Shown here: positions 1-9,927 of the stretch, one piece after another | How positions within the stretch are numbered: position 1 is the stretch's first letter | How the letters are laid out: the number at the start of each line of letters is the position of its first letter | Assembly (NCBI GenBank): GCA_024811115.1 | Contig: JAKOGH010000827.1 | Location: 1-33,622 of the forward strand | Reading direction: 5' to 3' | From: Terana coerulea | Taxonomy: Eukaryota; Basidiomycota; Agaricomycetes; Polyporales; Phanerochaetaceae | Length of the DNA: 33,622 bases | Program-made: the position numbers and the translations under genes | Notes under the pieces: generated by a model | The model's database searches: none | The model's input: the letters and a program-made list of their open reading frames with translations, nothing else | What the model was told of the DNA's origin: nothing

Positions 1-239
1 GACACCTCCACTCTGAGGCGGTACCAAAATTTGTGAGGCCGGCTTAGTCCCTGGTGATATAATTTCCCAGGCGGATTAGTACCCTTCGAATGCCCGTACC
101 ATGCTGTAATTATACCTTGTCATATCTTGCTTGCACTCCACTTGCTTATCAACAAACCCTAAGCACTACTGTATGGCTGTACTATGTCGATAGTTGCGCT
201 CTGGAATTGTCGCAAAACGTTCGGCTTGACTCCGGTAAA

Positions 240-336
240 CGGTCAGGGATACGGGGTCCGACCGCTAATATTTAGCGCCTGACACTTGAACTGCACTTTC
301 GGTTCCCACGCTTCTGCCAACACACCGCTCGAAACG
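240..336 (+). repeat. Dispersed upstream block, copy 1
   Basis: First of four related blocks. Its landmarks are GGTCAGGGATACGGGGTCC at the left, a second TTTCGG-TTCC element about 50 bp on, and CCAACACACCGCTCGAAACG at the right. The same landmarks occur near 2902-3003, 5920-6012 and, inverted, 23091-23220. This copy ends about 130 bp before the acceptor of the first F-box pseudogene. It could be an ancient promoter or 5' exon carried along by duplication. No coding frame is shared between copies. Confidence 0.6.
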
Positions 337-467
337 TCTAGGAATTCCTTACAGCCCGTTCATCTGCAGAGTTAATGGGGTCTTAAATCTAGAAGAGTTT
401 GATTTTTTGACCTGTATGGCCACTCCATGTCTCTAATAACGAATATTTACCCTTGTTGGTTTCGCAG

Positions 468-2203
468 ACTTTCTCGCCCAAATGCAGGCGATGGACGTAT
501 CACTTCTTGGACGGTCAGGGGTCCAGCGACTCTCGCAGCCGTGGACGCTGCCATCGAACGGTATATGTCCGAAGTCCGTACCCTCTATAGTGTACGGAAC
601 TCGTAGCTCCCCATTGCGCATATCCCAGCCGAGATACTTGGCGAGATCCTCGTGTGGGTCATCCGCGACCATTACCGAGAATGTCTGTGCTCCCTCAGGC
701 ACCCAAAAATTGCTGTAGAGGACCAGCCTGCTGCGAAAACTGAGCCCCCTTATCGGTGGCTTCCGGTGACGCGCGTCTGCAGATATTTGAGAGAAACAGC
801 GCTGAGTTTCCCGGCGCTGTGGACGGACATATTCTCTACTCAGAGCCTCGCCTGCAGAGAAGCCTTCTTCCGCCGCTCTCGAAACATCCCACTCACCCTG
901 CATCTCATCACCTTCTCGCAAAAGGAACAGGCCACGGAGCTCATATACGGCGATGACGCACATCGTCTCGGTAAGCTTCACATAAGCCCCGCAGAGTAAT
1001 AGGAGCTACGGGTTTGAAGAACGGAATGTGGACCATCCCCTGCCGAGTTTGACACGTCTTTACCTGGAAGGCTCTTCATACGATTTTGCCAGATTACTGC
1101 TGCGTCCTGCGCTGACACACCTTTCCCTCCGGTCCCTGAGCCCAGGCCGTTCACTGGGTTTACAGGGCTGGCTGGATATCCTTAGCCAATTGCCGCGTCT
1201 GGTTGCATTAGAGCTAGACAACGTGCTTGCCACGCGACGCGACGTCCCGCAGTCTGTTGCATATCGGCAAGTCGACCTGCCTTATCTTCAGTCCCTCCGA
1301 CTGTCCGAGGAAGGGCCTCCTGCGCTCTGCGGAAAACTTCTGGAACATCTGCAGTTCCCTTCCAACACCTCCATTCACTTGGACTACTAGCTCACCGCGC
1401 CAAGTTCATCCCACCCCGCTCCAGATGAGCTGAACTTCGACTCTATGTTTCGCACAATTGCCTCAAAGATTCCTGTGGATACGTCAAATTCTACCTCCCG
1501 ACTTCCGGTGACTTGTCGCACGTTCATGACCTTCCCTAAATACAACATCGAGCTGTGGCCGCATCATCTGGGCGCTGACAATCTTAATAGCCTGGAAGCG
1601 GGGACAGTCGTCCCGGCTGAGTTGACCACCGGCGAAATCACTATAAGCGTGTGCTGCCTGTATGCGCTGCACACGTTTGTTGAGGCGCTGATGACTTCTT
1701 TTCTTTCTACGACCCATTTGGGCAGCGTTCGGAAATTGTTGTTTGATTCCCTCGAGGATTTCAACATCTGGCCGCTATGCGTGCGGCTGCACAAGGTCAA
1801 AGAGCTCATCCTCCGCAATACCCCGCTTTCTCCCCTCATACGGGCGCTTGGTGTTCCGCCGTCAAGAGGCATCGAAGCTCCCTACGTGAAAGAGGATCTC
1901 TTTCCCGAGCTTGAGCACCTCACGCTCACAGAAGTGCGGTGGCACGGGCATCATGAAGATATTGTTCCTCCGGCTCAAGGCCCCCTCAACACACTACTGC
2001 AGACCGCGCTGCTCGAGAGAAAGGCCCGGAGCTTTCCTCTCCGCAAGCTTTCTATTCGTCGCGGTCGCAACATTCAGGAGAATGAGTGGGACACCCTTGA
2101 AAGCTCTGGTGCTGTGGAAACATTTGAATGGGACCACGTAAACGAGGGCGACCGTGAGCTGTGCTCGTCCTGCGCAGAGCGCAGCGATCTAGGCGACTGG
2201 TAA
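468..2203 (+). pseudogene. F-box/LRR-like protein, decayed copy A
   Basis: The exon begins after a TTTCGCAG acceptor at 467, as in copies B and C. It encodes the usual fungal F-box start (AAIERYMSEVRTLYSVRNS, then LPIAHIPAEILGEIL) followed by WLPVTRVCRYLRETALSFP and a leucine-rich C-terminal part with several leucine-spaced strands. Family members recruit substrates to SCF ubiquitin ligases; the target cannot be inferred. Three lesions are visible: an in-frame TAG at 604-606 exactly where copy B reads SLLP, a frameshift near 985-1000, and an in-frame TAG at 1388-1390. The frame either side of the last stop is the same, so the 3' half (from 1028) would be open to the TAA at 2201-2203 but for that stop. 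This is the longest, least deleted copy. The lesions include true stops, so this is decay rather than base-call noise. Confidence 0.8.
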
Positions 2204-2388
2204 TTCATAGGTGAGTGCTCTCGTCTTCGTATACTGTTCTATTGTTGTATAAGCTCAACATGTGCGCACAGACTTTTATTTTGGTTTCTGGCCGCCGGCA
2301 TACCCTATTAATGTCTTTTTATTACCCTCATGTCTGGCTGACTGAAATCTATGCTCTGGCCTTCGAAGCTTGAATAACAGAAGTATTG

Positions 2389-2726
2389 CCTAGCCAGACT
2401 TTATTCGAGCAACCTCTCAGTACCCCGGCGCTTTCTACAGACATGCAATGCCCACTCGGGGCAGCTGCAAGTCCGACTTTCCCTAAACTCAAGCACCTCA
2501 TGTTCACCGACAATGTGTGTGGTATACACGTCACGACAACGCTATCGCCGCCTCTGACGGTAATGGCTCCCTGAGCGCGCAACTGCACGCCTTACTGATC
2601 AACAGAAAATTACAGAACCTTGTACCCTTTCGCAAGCTGTACGCTCGCGGCTGCGACACTCACAAGGACGATTGGCAAAACTTCGAAGCCTTTTCTGCTA
2701 TGGAAGCGTTTGAATGGGGTCCCTGA
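2389..2726 (+). pseudogene. F-box/LRR-like protein, 3' fragment
   Basis: Two overlapping frames (near 2386-2574 and 2517-2726) match only the end of the F-box copies: FPKLKHLMFTDN corresponds to FPELEHLTLTEV of copy A, and LVPFRKLYARGCDTHKDDWQ corresponds to the cationic RKLSIRRGRN segment, ending in EAFEWGP like ETFEWDH in copy A. The N-terminal F-box half is absent and a frameshift separates the two parts. The fragment is more diverged from copy A than B is, so it looks like an older tandem copy reduced to its 3' end. It lies 185 bp beyond copy A and about 110 bp before the second dispersed block. Confidence 0.7.
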
Positions 2727-2839
2727 AATGGTTGCGTTTGCATGCACTCGACGTGATCATAGGAAGGGAGCGATGTTTTTGACTAGGATGGATGTAATTG
2801 TAAGCTTAGACGAGGTTAAACCTTTCATGTGCTTTGCAA

Positions 2840-3003
2840 ACTTTGTGAGATGAGGAACAACTCTTCACTCGTGGACTATAACTGTAAGCAGTACTAGTCC
2901 AACGGTCATGGATGTACGGGGTCCGAGCCATAGATTTTAGGCGCCGCCATCAAGCACAATACATTCGGGGTCCCGCCTGGTCTGCCAGCACATCACTCGA
3001 ACG
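2840..3003 (+). repeat. Dispersed upstream block, copy 2
   Basis: This copy shows the landmarks ACGGTCATGGATGTACGGGG at 2902 onward, TTCGGGGTCCC near 2964 and CCAGCACATCACTCGAACG at the right end. Weak similarity to copy 4 extends upstream to about 2840 (ACTTTGTGAG here, ACTTTACGAAG there, then a shared CTC-n-GTGGAC stretch). Unlike the other three, this block precedes a surface-protein gene (start 3253) and not an F-box gene. Confidence 0.55.
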
Positions 3004-3252
3004 TTTGCAGAATACCTTTCGTCCACGAGGGATAATAGAGGAGGTTTTGTTGTGGAGTTGCATTCTGGTATGCCCGCCTCTTCGTAACTAATAGCTGATC
3101 CACGATTATCATTCGTCTCGCAGACCACAAGTGGAGAGCATTGAACAGCCATGAACTCTAAAACCGTGTATGAGGTCACGCTCACACGCAAAGCCAGACG
3201 CTTGTCCAGTACATAATCCGACTGTGCTACCCGAAGTAATCCTGTAGCTGCA

Positions 3253-4163
3253 ATGTTTGCCTATCTCCTCGCTGCGCTTTACTACATCTCCTCCTTGCAT
3301 GCTGTCGCCGCAGACACAGCGGTCAGCGTCGACCTGGACACTGGCGTTTCTTATGGGCTCCCGAAACTTGGAAGACAGAGACCTCTCCGTGCGGCGGCGC
3401 TGTAGATCACTACACGGAGATCCCGAACGCATGGATGGAGTTCTCGTTCATCGGTGAGCGTATACCTTCTTCTCAAATCCTGTCCCCCGCTGAATCATGA
3501 TGATGTTGCCAGGCAATCGAGTGCAAGTCACTGGTCTCTTCAACAATGCGAGCAACCACATCCTCCAGGTCGCGCTGGACAGCCACTCCTCCTTCCTCCT
3601 CGGCGGCTCCGCCGCCGACGTCGTGTGCACAGATATCTACGACTCGCAGGTCATCGCGGCGCAGGACGCACTCCACACCCTGCGGCTCACTGTGCTCGAC
3701 ATAGACACGAGCAGCACCGACGAAAGCGTCGATGCGGGCCTGTCGGAGCTGCGCATCACGAACATCACGTGAGTACGCTGCGAATTTCTTTGTGCTTGCA
3801 GTGTTGAACACGGCATTGGATAGGTATTACAAGTCAAGCCTTAACGGAAATAGTCCGCGTCTGACCCGAACAGCCAGGGTGTGGCGATCAGTGCCACCTA
3901 AAGAGTTTTTCGGAGGGGCGGCCGTCGGTCTTCTTCTCGCACGTCTGATCTTCTTCCTGTTGAGACGATCCTTATCTCCACGCCAACGACAAGGTAAGCC
4001 ATGTGCTTCTTCCTAAAATTCAAAATCTCTCTGACGCTTGGGCGTAGTTTGGCTTGGTGAGCCTGCGGACACGGAGCACTCGCCGCGCACCGCGAGTACT
4101 CCCGACCTGGAAGAGTGCGACGCTAAGCTCGAGACACACTCAGACGGAAGGCTACGGGTATGA
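3253..4163 (+). CDS. Single-pass surface protein with secretion signal (surface gene 1)
   Basis: I assemble four exons: 3253-3453, 3513-3768, 3824-3993 and 4048-4163, all with GT-AG introns of 54-59 bp. The product is about 247 residues: an N-terminal signal (MFAYLLAALYYISSLHAVAA), an ectodomain starting DTAVSVDLDTG with a CGGAVDHY motif and Asn glycosylation sites (NNAS, NIT), one transmembrane helix (GGAAVGLLLARLIFFLL) and a short cytosolic tail rich in Arg, Ser, Glu and Asp. This layout is common among uncharacterised Agaricomycete cell-surface proteins. The frame breaks once, near 3360-3368: one added base joins VSYGLP to WKTETSPCGG, matching the paralog at 4914. Without it the first frame stops at a TAG after RAAAL. 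Because all later exons keep phase, I suspect a missed base, though a real frameshift is possible. Function unknown. Confidence 0.65.
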
Positions 4164-4859
4164 CCTAAAGGTGGCGGGAGTGGACGTTTGATGACGAAAC
4201 ACAAGTGTGTACAGGCTACAGAGGGGCAGTTCTCCCTATAAAGTCTTATCTCATGGTACTCACAATGCGGCTCAGCCATTCTGTGACCCACATTTTAGTC
4301 CACGAAGCAGCAGTCGCACTATTCTCACCGGTCGTACTTATGCATCAAGATTCAAGCGCGGTCTTTGCGGTCTGATCGGTCTTGCTATCTGTCTAAGCTT
4401 TGCGCTGCACTCTACCGTCTAAGCAGCCGCATCTCTTTAGTACTCCGACGTGGAGAATGCATGTCGTGGTAGGACAGACTAATGAACTTACGATGAGCAT
4501 CGTCGTCATGTTCAATAATACAAGAGATGGCGTCGGAAGTTGCTGCATCTGTTTGAGTGACTATCTTGAAGGTGAGTCACCTCATCTTCTGCGGGATGGG
4601 CAACAGTATTTATATTTGTATTTTCCGACACAGCCGCAGGGTTATACGCCGCAGAAAGCTTCTGTCCGAGACCTGCCGTCATCCCGTGTACTACGTGAAG
4701 CTGAATACTACAGTATGAGCTTCAGCCCGAGACCGGCTGCAACCCTACACCAACCCTACACAAGGCGGTCAGTTGATGCCGTGAAATCACGTCGCCTGCA
4801 ACTCAAGCCTCCAACACTGCCATGAACTCAAGGGCACGACACAGGCGCCCTCTCCGCGG
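4164..4859. other. Intergenic, no gene seen
   Basis: About 700 bp between the two surface-protein genes. An open frame of 141 codons at 4400-4825 has no recognisable composition, no paralog in the window and no splice context, so I do not call it. The last 50 bp form the promoter of the next gene. Confidence 0.5.
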
Positions 4860-4866
4860 TATAAAT
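4860..4866 (+). promoter_or_regulatory. TATA box of surface gene 2
   Basis: TATAAAT lies 48 bp before the ATG at 4914, inside a GC-rich stretch. The spacing matches the other TATA-bearing genes in the window (50-100 bp) and supports the chosen start. Confidence 0.6.
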
Positions 4867-4913
4867 GGACCACGGCGTAGAACCTGAGGTGCATCCCACA
4901 GTTGAATTCGGCC

Positions 4914-5495
4914 ATGGTTAACCTTCATGCACTTGCAGCGCTCTACTCGTTTTCTAAACTAGCGGTTGCTGTCGCCGACACGACCATCTCGCTCGATCTG
5001 TCTTCTCCCGCCGTGGTTTATACCCCGGCATCGGCGTGGTCTGCGGAGTCCGACAATACTTGCGGCGCGGTCGATCACTTCACACAGACAAACGGCGCAG
5101 CTGTATCGTTTTTTCTACCTCCGGACGGTACGTTTGCAGCGCTCCTTTCGCCCTTATGCAGGGCGTATCAGCCATAACTGACGCTGTCTTCCGCAGTCAG
5201 TGGCATCCTCATTGAAGGCATAGTGCACGCCGGGAACAACACCGCCCAAGGGCTGATAGACGGCGAAGCAGTCCTGTCCTTCAACTTCTCCCAGCCCGCT
5301 GTTAAATGCGCCCAGATCTTCGACATGGTTGGTAGGATTCAAGGCTTGAGTCCCGGGGTGCCCCATGTCTTTTCCCTCGTTAACCTGGAACCCACCTCCA
5401 CGGGAGCGGGCAACGACACTGGGCTCCATATAACGGGCATTACATATGTCTTTTGTTGCCAAGATATGGTGGGGTGCAGACTCACAGCTGAGTAA
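4914..5495 (+). CDS. Secreted paralog of surface gene 1, anchor missing
   Basis: Two exons, 4914-5127 and 5197-5495, with a 69-bp GT-AG intron; about 170 residues. The N-terminus is a secretion signal (MVNLHALAALYSFSKLAVAV) followed by ADTTISLDLSSPAVVYTP, NTCGAVDHF and HAGNNTAQG, which align along the ectodomain of the gene at 3253. The first intron sits at the same codon with the same phase. The two products diverge at GITY: the upstream gene splices into an exon with a transmembrane helix, whereas here the frame runs on for 15 residues (VFCCQDMVGCRLTAE) to a stop. A weak donor at 5446 (GTCTTT) with an acceptor at 5498 would give a different short tail to about 5592, also without a helix. 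So it is either a soluble form or a 3'-truncated duplicate. Ligand and role are unknown. Confidence 0.6.
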
Positions 5496-5919
5496 TATAG
5501 ATACACCGTGGCGGACGAGGAGACGGTCTAGTAGTTCCGGGACTGGGAGCCCAGGGGCCGGGCTTTGACTCGGATCGTACAAGCAGAGCATGAGTACTAG
5601 TCACTCTATCTTCTGCGCTTTGTAATTTGGCCGTGCGACGGCATTGCTCTCCTCATTCTCTGTAACGGTGCCGCCGGTGTGTGCGGGGTCGCTCATCGGA
5701 GTCGAGTCACCCATTCTATTCGAGTTGAACGTTGAACCGCTAGAGGGCTTGGAGGGTGGAATGAGTCGACGTCCATCTGAGCTTCTGATAGTGCTTTGTG
5801 TCCCAGGCAGGCTCTAGACAAGCTAGCTAAAAGCGAACCAACTGACTGTAGATCAGCTTTACGAAGCAAATATTTTGAGCAAATAACTTGGAGGCACCGG
5901 CATAGTGGAATCTAGTGCC
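5496..5919. other. Intergenic, no gene seen
   Basis: The 3' flank of surface gene 2. I searched it for a remnant of the transmembrane exon of gene 1 and found no convincing hydrophobic frame. Confidence 0.45.
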
Positions 5920-6012
5920 AGTATGCACACGGGATACACGGGGTCCGCCTTCGGCCACCGTTAATTAAGCGCTTGCAGCAGCTCGAAGGCCAGATACTTT
6001 CGGGGTCCTACC
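5920..6012 (+). repeat. Dispersed upstream block, copy 3
   Basis: Contains GGGATACACGGGGTCCG at 5931 and TTTCGGGGTCC at 5998, spaced as in the other copies. The right-hand CCAACACACCG element is not recognisable here. The block ends about 180 bp before the acceptor of F-box copy B. Confidence 0.6.
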
Positions 6013-6188
6013 GACTGATCGGATGTCATGTGCACGCCACCGTCTACAACGTCCGACGTCCAAGGCTCAAATCTCTCTTCAAAATCGTGCACGTATAATA
6101 ATATAAGTCATTATTTCGCAACTCGCGACCAGGTATGTTCTCAAATTTCAAACCGTGGCAAGTTCAACAAACGTGATCTGTTGCACAG

Positions 6189-7141
6189 ACTCCTCGCTCA
6201 GATGACAGACGTATCATGCCTTGGATGGCCGGACGGTCCAACGACTCTCGAGGCTGTGGACGCCGCCATCGAACGACGTATCTCCGAAATTCGCTCCCTC
6301 CGCAGTGTACGAAACTCGCTGCTCCCTGTTGCGCGCATACCGGCCGAGATACTCTGCGAGATCTTCATGTGCGCTGTCCGCGAACATTACCAGGAACTCA
6401 GGCCGAATTATGCATAACCACGCCCGTATCGCTGGCTAAGGATTACTCACATCTGTAAATACTGGAGAGACACTGCTGTGCGGTGCCCAGCGTTGTGGGT
6501 AGACATATTTCCTACTCAAAGCCTCGCCTGCAGAGAAATCTTCTTTCGCCGCTCGCAGAACACCCCGCTCACCTTGCATCTTATCACCGCATCGCACAAG
6601 AAACAGGCTACGGAGCTCATATACGGAGACAGCGCGCATCGCTTCGGCAAACTTCACATAGCGCACGAGAATTACATACTCGAAGAACGGAATGTGGCCG
6701 ATGCTGCGTAACGTCAGAGAGCTCCACCTCCGCGGTGTCAAGCTTCCTCCCCTCATACGTGCGCTCAGCGTACCACCGTCAACAGACCCTGAAGCCTCTC
6801 ACGTGAAAGAGGCACTCTTTCCTGAACTGGAGCATCTCGCGCTTACAGACACCAGGTGGCGGGAGCACCACAACGATGCCGTCCCGCCGGCTCAAGGGCC
6901 TCTCAGCATGCAGCTGCAGACTGCTTTGCTCGAGAGAAAGGCCCGGAACTTGCCTGTCCGCAGGCTGTCCGTTCATCGCGGCCTCAACACTCAGCAGGTC
7001 GAATGGCAAACGTTCGAAAGCTCTGGTGCCGTGGAGATGTTCGAATGGGACCACAAAAACGAGGGCGACCATGATCGGTGCTCGAGTTGCGATGGAATGG
7101 GTGAGCATACTCGTCTTCCTACAGCTGCAATTGTTCCATAA
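6189..7141 (+). pseudogene. F-box/LRR-like protein, decayed copy B
   Basis: The exon opens after TTGCACAG at 6188, the same acceptor as copies A and C. It has the best preserved F-box start in the window (LEAVDAAIERRISEIRSLRS then LLPVARIPAEILCEIFMCAV). The frame continues past an in-frame TAA at 6415-6417 into YRWLRITHICKYWRDTA, so that stop is a point lesion. At 6695-6697 the sequence jumps from EERNV to the 3' part, skipping 740 bp present in copy A; the join is at a shared TGG and shifts the frame. The 3' part (from about 6698) reads RNVRELHLRGVKLPPLIRAL, FPELEHLALTDTRW and EMFEWDH. An intact SCF adaptor cannot be made. It is closest in sequence to copy A. Confidence 0.8.
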
Positions 7142-7868
7142 GCTCACTCTGCAAGCACAGATATTTGACTCTGAATACCGGCTGACAACGTATCCTAGTC
7201 ATGTTTTATGTAATCGTTCTCATCTCTGCCACTATGTAGTATACCCCCCATTTTTTTTTGGCTCGTCACTACAACAGTGTGAGGTGTCCCGGCTGAGAGC
7301 TGCATGGGTGGCGGAGTCTAGCTAGGGTCTCTGCGTTGGACACGAGCGCTTTCAACTCTATCAATGAGCCTGAGCTTTGTTCCCCACTCCAGAGTCTAAG
7401 ACTCTAGCTAAGGTTATCCAACTCTAGAGTCCAGACCGACCGTTACTGTATCCAGTCTGGGAGCCTTCACGCTTCACGCTTCAGGCCTCAGGATGAAGTC
7501 AGCCCGTAAGCTGTGACGATTGCGGGAGGGCATCGTATGGTATCTCGGAAGTTTCAGAACTGAGAGCGCACAAGGTCGAGATCACATCTAGGGCGCGGAA
7601 TAGCCAAGGTTGCGGATGGAGAGAAACAAGAATCCATACGTAGATCGTAAGACAAGCAGAAGAAACAACGAAGAAATGGCGTCGCGGGGCACGAGCGCCG
7701 GCAAATCAAATGTGTGTAATGTACAAGTGTGTAGAATTTGGTTTCGTGTGTCACGTTGCGCAGTGCTATGGTCGTCTTCCGCTTCTCCGCAGGGCTACAC
7801 GCCCAGGGGTGCCGCTGGCAGGAACATTCCCGGCGCCGTGCGTCGGGGCGCATACAACCACCGCCTGC
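7142..7868. other. Intergenic between F-box copy B and ypd1
   Basis: No gene seen. The stretch holds a T9 run near 7251, imperfect repeats of an ACTCTAGAGTC-like word at 7390-7430, and a short tandem of GCTTCACGCTTCACGCTTCA near 7466. These look like simple repeats. The last few hundred bases are the 3' flank of the minus-strand ypd1 gene. Confidence 0.5.
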
Positions 7869-8846
7869 CTAGTCCGCCGCGTCGGCCGGGCCCGTGATGC
7901 CCTTCTGGGCGTAGTACGCGCGCAGCCACCGCTCGGCGGCGGCGTAGTCCTTGCGGACGCGCTTGAGCAGCGGCGCGAGCTTCGCGACGGCCTCCGCCTC
8001 GGTGAGCGCACGGCCCGCGTCGTCGTCCCACAGCTTGCCGTAGTGCTGCATCTTCTCGCACGCGTCCTGCACCCGCGTGATGCCAAGCGCGGCGGACGAG
8101 CCCTTCAAGAAGTGGCCGAGCTCGGAGAGCTTTGTGAGGTCTTTCGAGTCGCTGCGGGAGGGTGTCAGTGACAAGGGCTAAGTTCGGTGATGTCATAAAT
8201 GGAAGGATATGTTGGCAAACATATTGGAACGCGATGGTTACCAGACTGGATTAAGGAGGAATTGAGTCGAGAGAATGTGCATTGAACAGGGGTGCCGTTG
8301 GAATAGGGACATGTAGGATCGCATATTGCAGGAAAGAGCGAGGGACGTACAATGCGTCTTGCATCTCTGTAAATGTTGTGTCCGCCTGTCCAAAGAACGC
8401 CCAGACCATCTCCGTCGAGAACTCTGCCGTGTCGTCCTCGTCAAGCTCGAGGATCTGCTGGAACGTCTCCATATCGATCAGATCCGTGTCGTCCGTCTGC
8501 GTGTGCAGCCCATTCCAACGGGTCAGGAGCACGATGGCACAGTTCACGTTCACATGCATGTGCGGTAGGCGTTATCGGGAGGGTCGTCGTAGAGTAGGCC
8601 GGGTAAAGGAAGCCGCTGGTCAGCGCATGACGATGGCGATCGCGGGACGATCCAAGCGACATACCTCGCCGTCGGACTCGTCGTCGGCGTCCGCTGCAGG
8701 CGTCGCGGCGGGCGCAGGCTCGGGTGGCACGGTGCCCGCGCGGCTCGAGGACGGCTGGGCGCTGCCATTTGGGGGGGACGTTGCGCGCGGGGCTGGGGCG
8801 TCGTGAGGCGGCGGGCGGGGCACGGGGGTGCAGCTACCTTGGACAT
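7869..8846 (-). CDS. ypd1: Histidine-containing phosphotransfer protein (YPD1 type)
   Basis: Exons on the minus strand are 8846-8665, 8496-8351 and 8151-7869. The two introns (168 and 199 bp) are longer than others in the window. The product is about 203 residues: a Pro/Ala/Ser-rich leader ending ADADDESDGE, then the HPt four-helix bundle with DLIDMETFQQILELDEDD, EFSTEMVWAFFGQAD and the phosphate-accepting site LGHFLKGSSAALG (His near residue 123), then VQDACEKMQHYGK. By family knowledge it relays phosphate from hybrid sensor kinases to SSK1- and SKN7-type regulators in osmotic and oxidative stress signalling. The leader changes frame once; one extra C in the C5 run (forward strand GGGGG at 8824-8828) makes it open from the ATG at 8846. 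An extra small intron in the leader is the alternative. The HPt domain itself is intact. Confidence 0.9.
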
Positions 8847-9927
8847 CGTGCTCGTCGTCGCCGGTGGTGAGCGAGGGGTGGCCAAGGACGGGGGTGAGGG
8901 TGTATGCGGCGACTGGGGACGGACGGATGGTGAGGACCGAAGCAGAGGAGAATTGTCGAGTAGATAATCTGCCGGCGGGCCCTCGGACCTCGCCGCGCTC
9001 TCCATCAGTCGCTCCTCCCTGCTCCTCCCACCAAGCACACCATTGCAGTCTAGACACGTCCATCCGTCTGCCATCGCATACAGTTGGACCCGCCGCGCTC
9101 CATGTCGGCTCGCCCATGGAACCCCAAGGACAAAAACAAACACAGAACGGCGGACATGAGCCCACCTGATGATTCTCCGCGTACGTATGTGGCAGCCCTG
9201 CCGCCGACGGCATCCGCATATGTCTTCGCGCATCCCACCACACCTCATGCTTGCGCTCACACCCTCGTTGGGGCTGCCGACGCCGGTCCCCGCCGCCGCC
9301 GATGTCGAGCCTGGCGTCGTCGACCGCGTCTGAGTCGAGCCGCCGACTGTGCCCTCGGCTGAACGTTGAGCAGGCCCGGGGGCGACATCTGCCGCTTTGA
9401 TCTCGTACCGCTGACGTCGTCATCGTCAGGCACCGGCGACGGGCGGTCGGCTTTCCGGCCACCTGTGCCGATTGTACACGCCCCAAATAGGCAGGTGTGC
9501 TCCCTCTCCTGGAATACCTCCGTTAGCTCCTCAGGCACTCCTGTCTGTCCCTGCCTCTCGAGCGAGGAAACACTGTTTTCCAGGAAATGTTACCAGCTAG
9601 ATCTCTTTTCACTTGAGGTCGCTAGGCTACGGTTGGCCAAATGTACGCTAAGTCTTGCGGATGCTGTGCCCTGGACTGCAAGCTAACATGCTCCTCCCCC
9701 TGACCGCCAAGAGTTTACTGCTCTCAATCAAACACTGCAACTATGGCCGCGTATTTATAAAGGGTACATTTGCGATTTGTAAACGGTTGCACCAATGCCT
9801 GAACAGTAAAGTACGTCGATCGATCGTGATCTGTGTCAATTTATCTACAACATGCTTACGCTTGGGTCCTCAGGACCCTCGTTACTGTCATGGTCGTCCG
9901 TGAAACGAGCCCCGGGCGTCTAAGCGC
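8847..9927. other. GC-rich upstream region of ypd1, no gene called
   Basis: About 1.1 kb between ypd1 and the 3' end of the first AKR. Long minus-strand frames (for example 8620-9486) exist because the sequence is GC-rich and poor in stops; their translations are Arg/Pro/Ser-rich without family motifs. One minus-strand frame around 9240-9370 has a Ser/Thr/Gly-rich, disordered-looking composition and could be an upstream exon, but I cannot anchor it to anything. Confidence 0.4.

Noticed and set aside
90..275. 61-codon plus-strand frame near the window start
   Set aside because: No motif, no splice or promoter context, and it runs into the dispersed upstream block.
4400..4825. 141-codon frame between the surface genes
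   Set aside because: Contains SCCICLSDYLEG, which at first suggests a RING-like cysteine pair, but there are no further zinc ligands and no splice support.
8620..9486. 288-codon minus-strand frame upstream of and overlapping the ypd1 leader
   Set aside because: Its 3' end supplies part of the ypd1 leader frame, but the upstream 200 codons are compositionally odd and contain no family motif. Low stop density in GC-rich DNA explains it.
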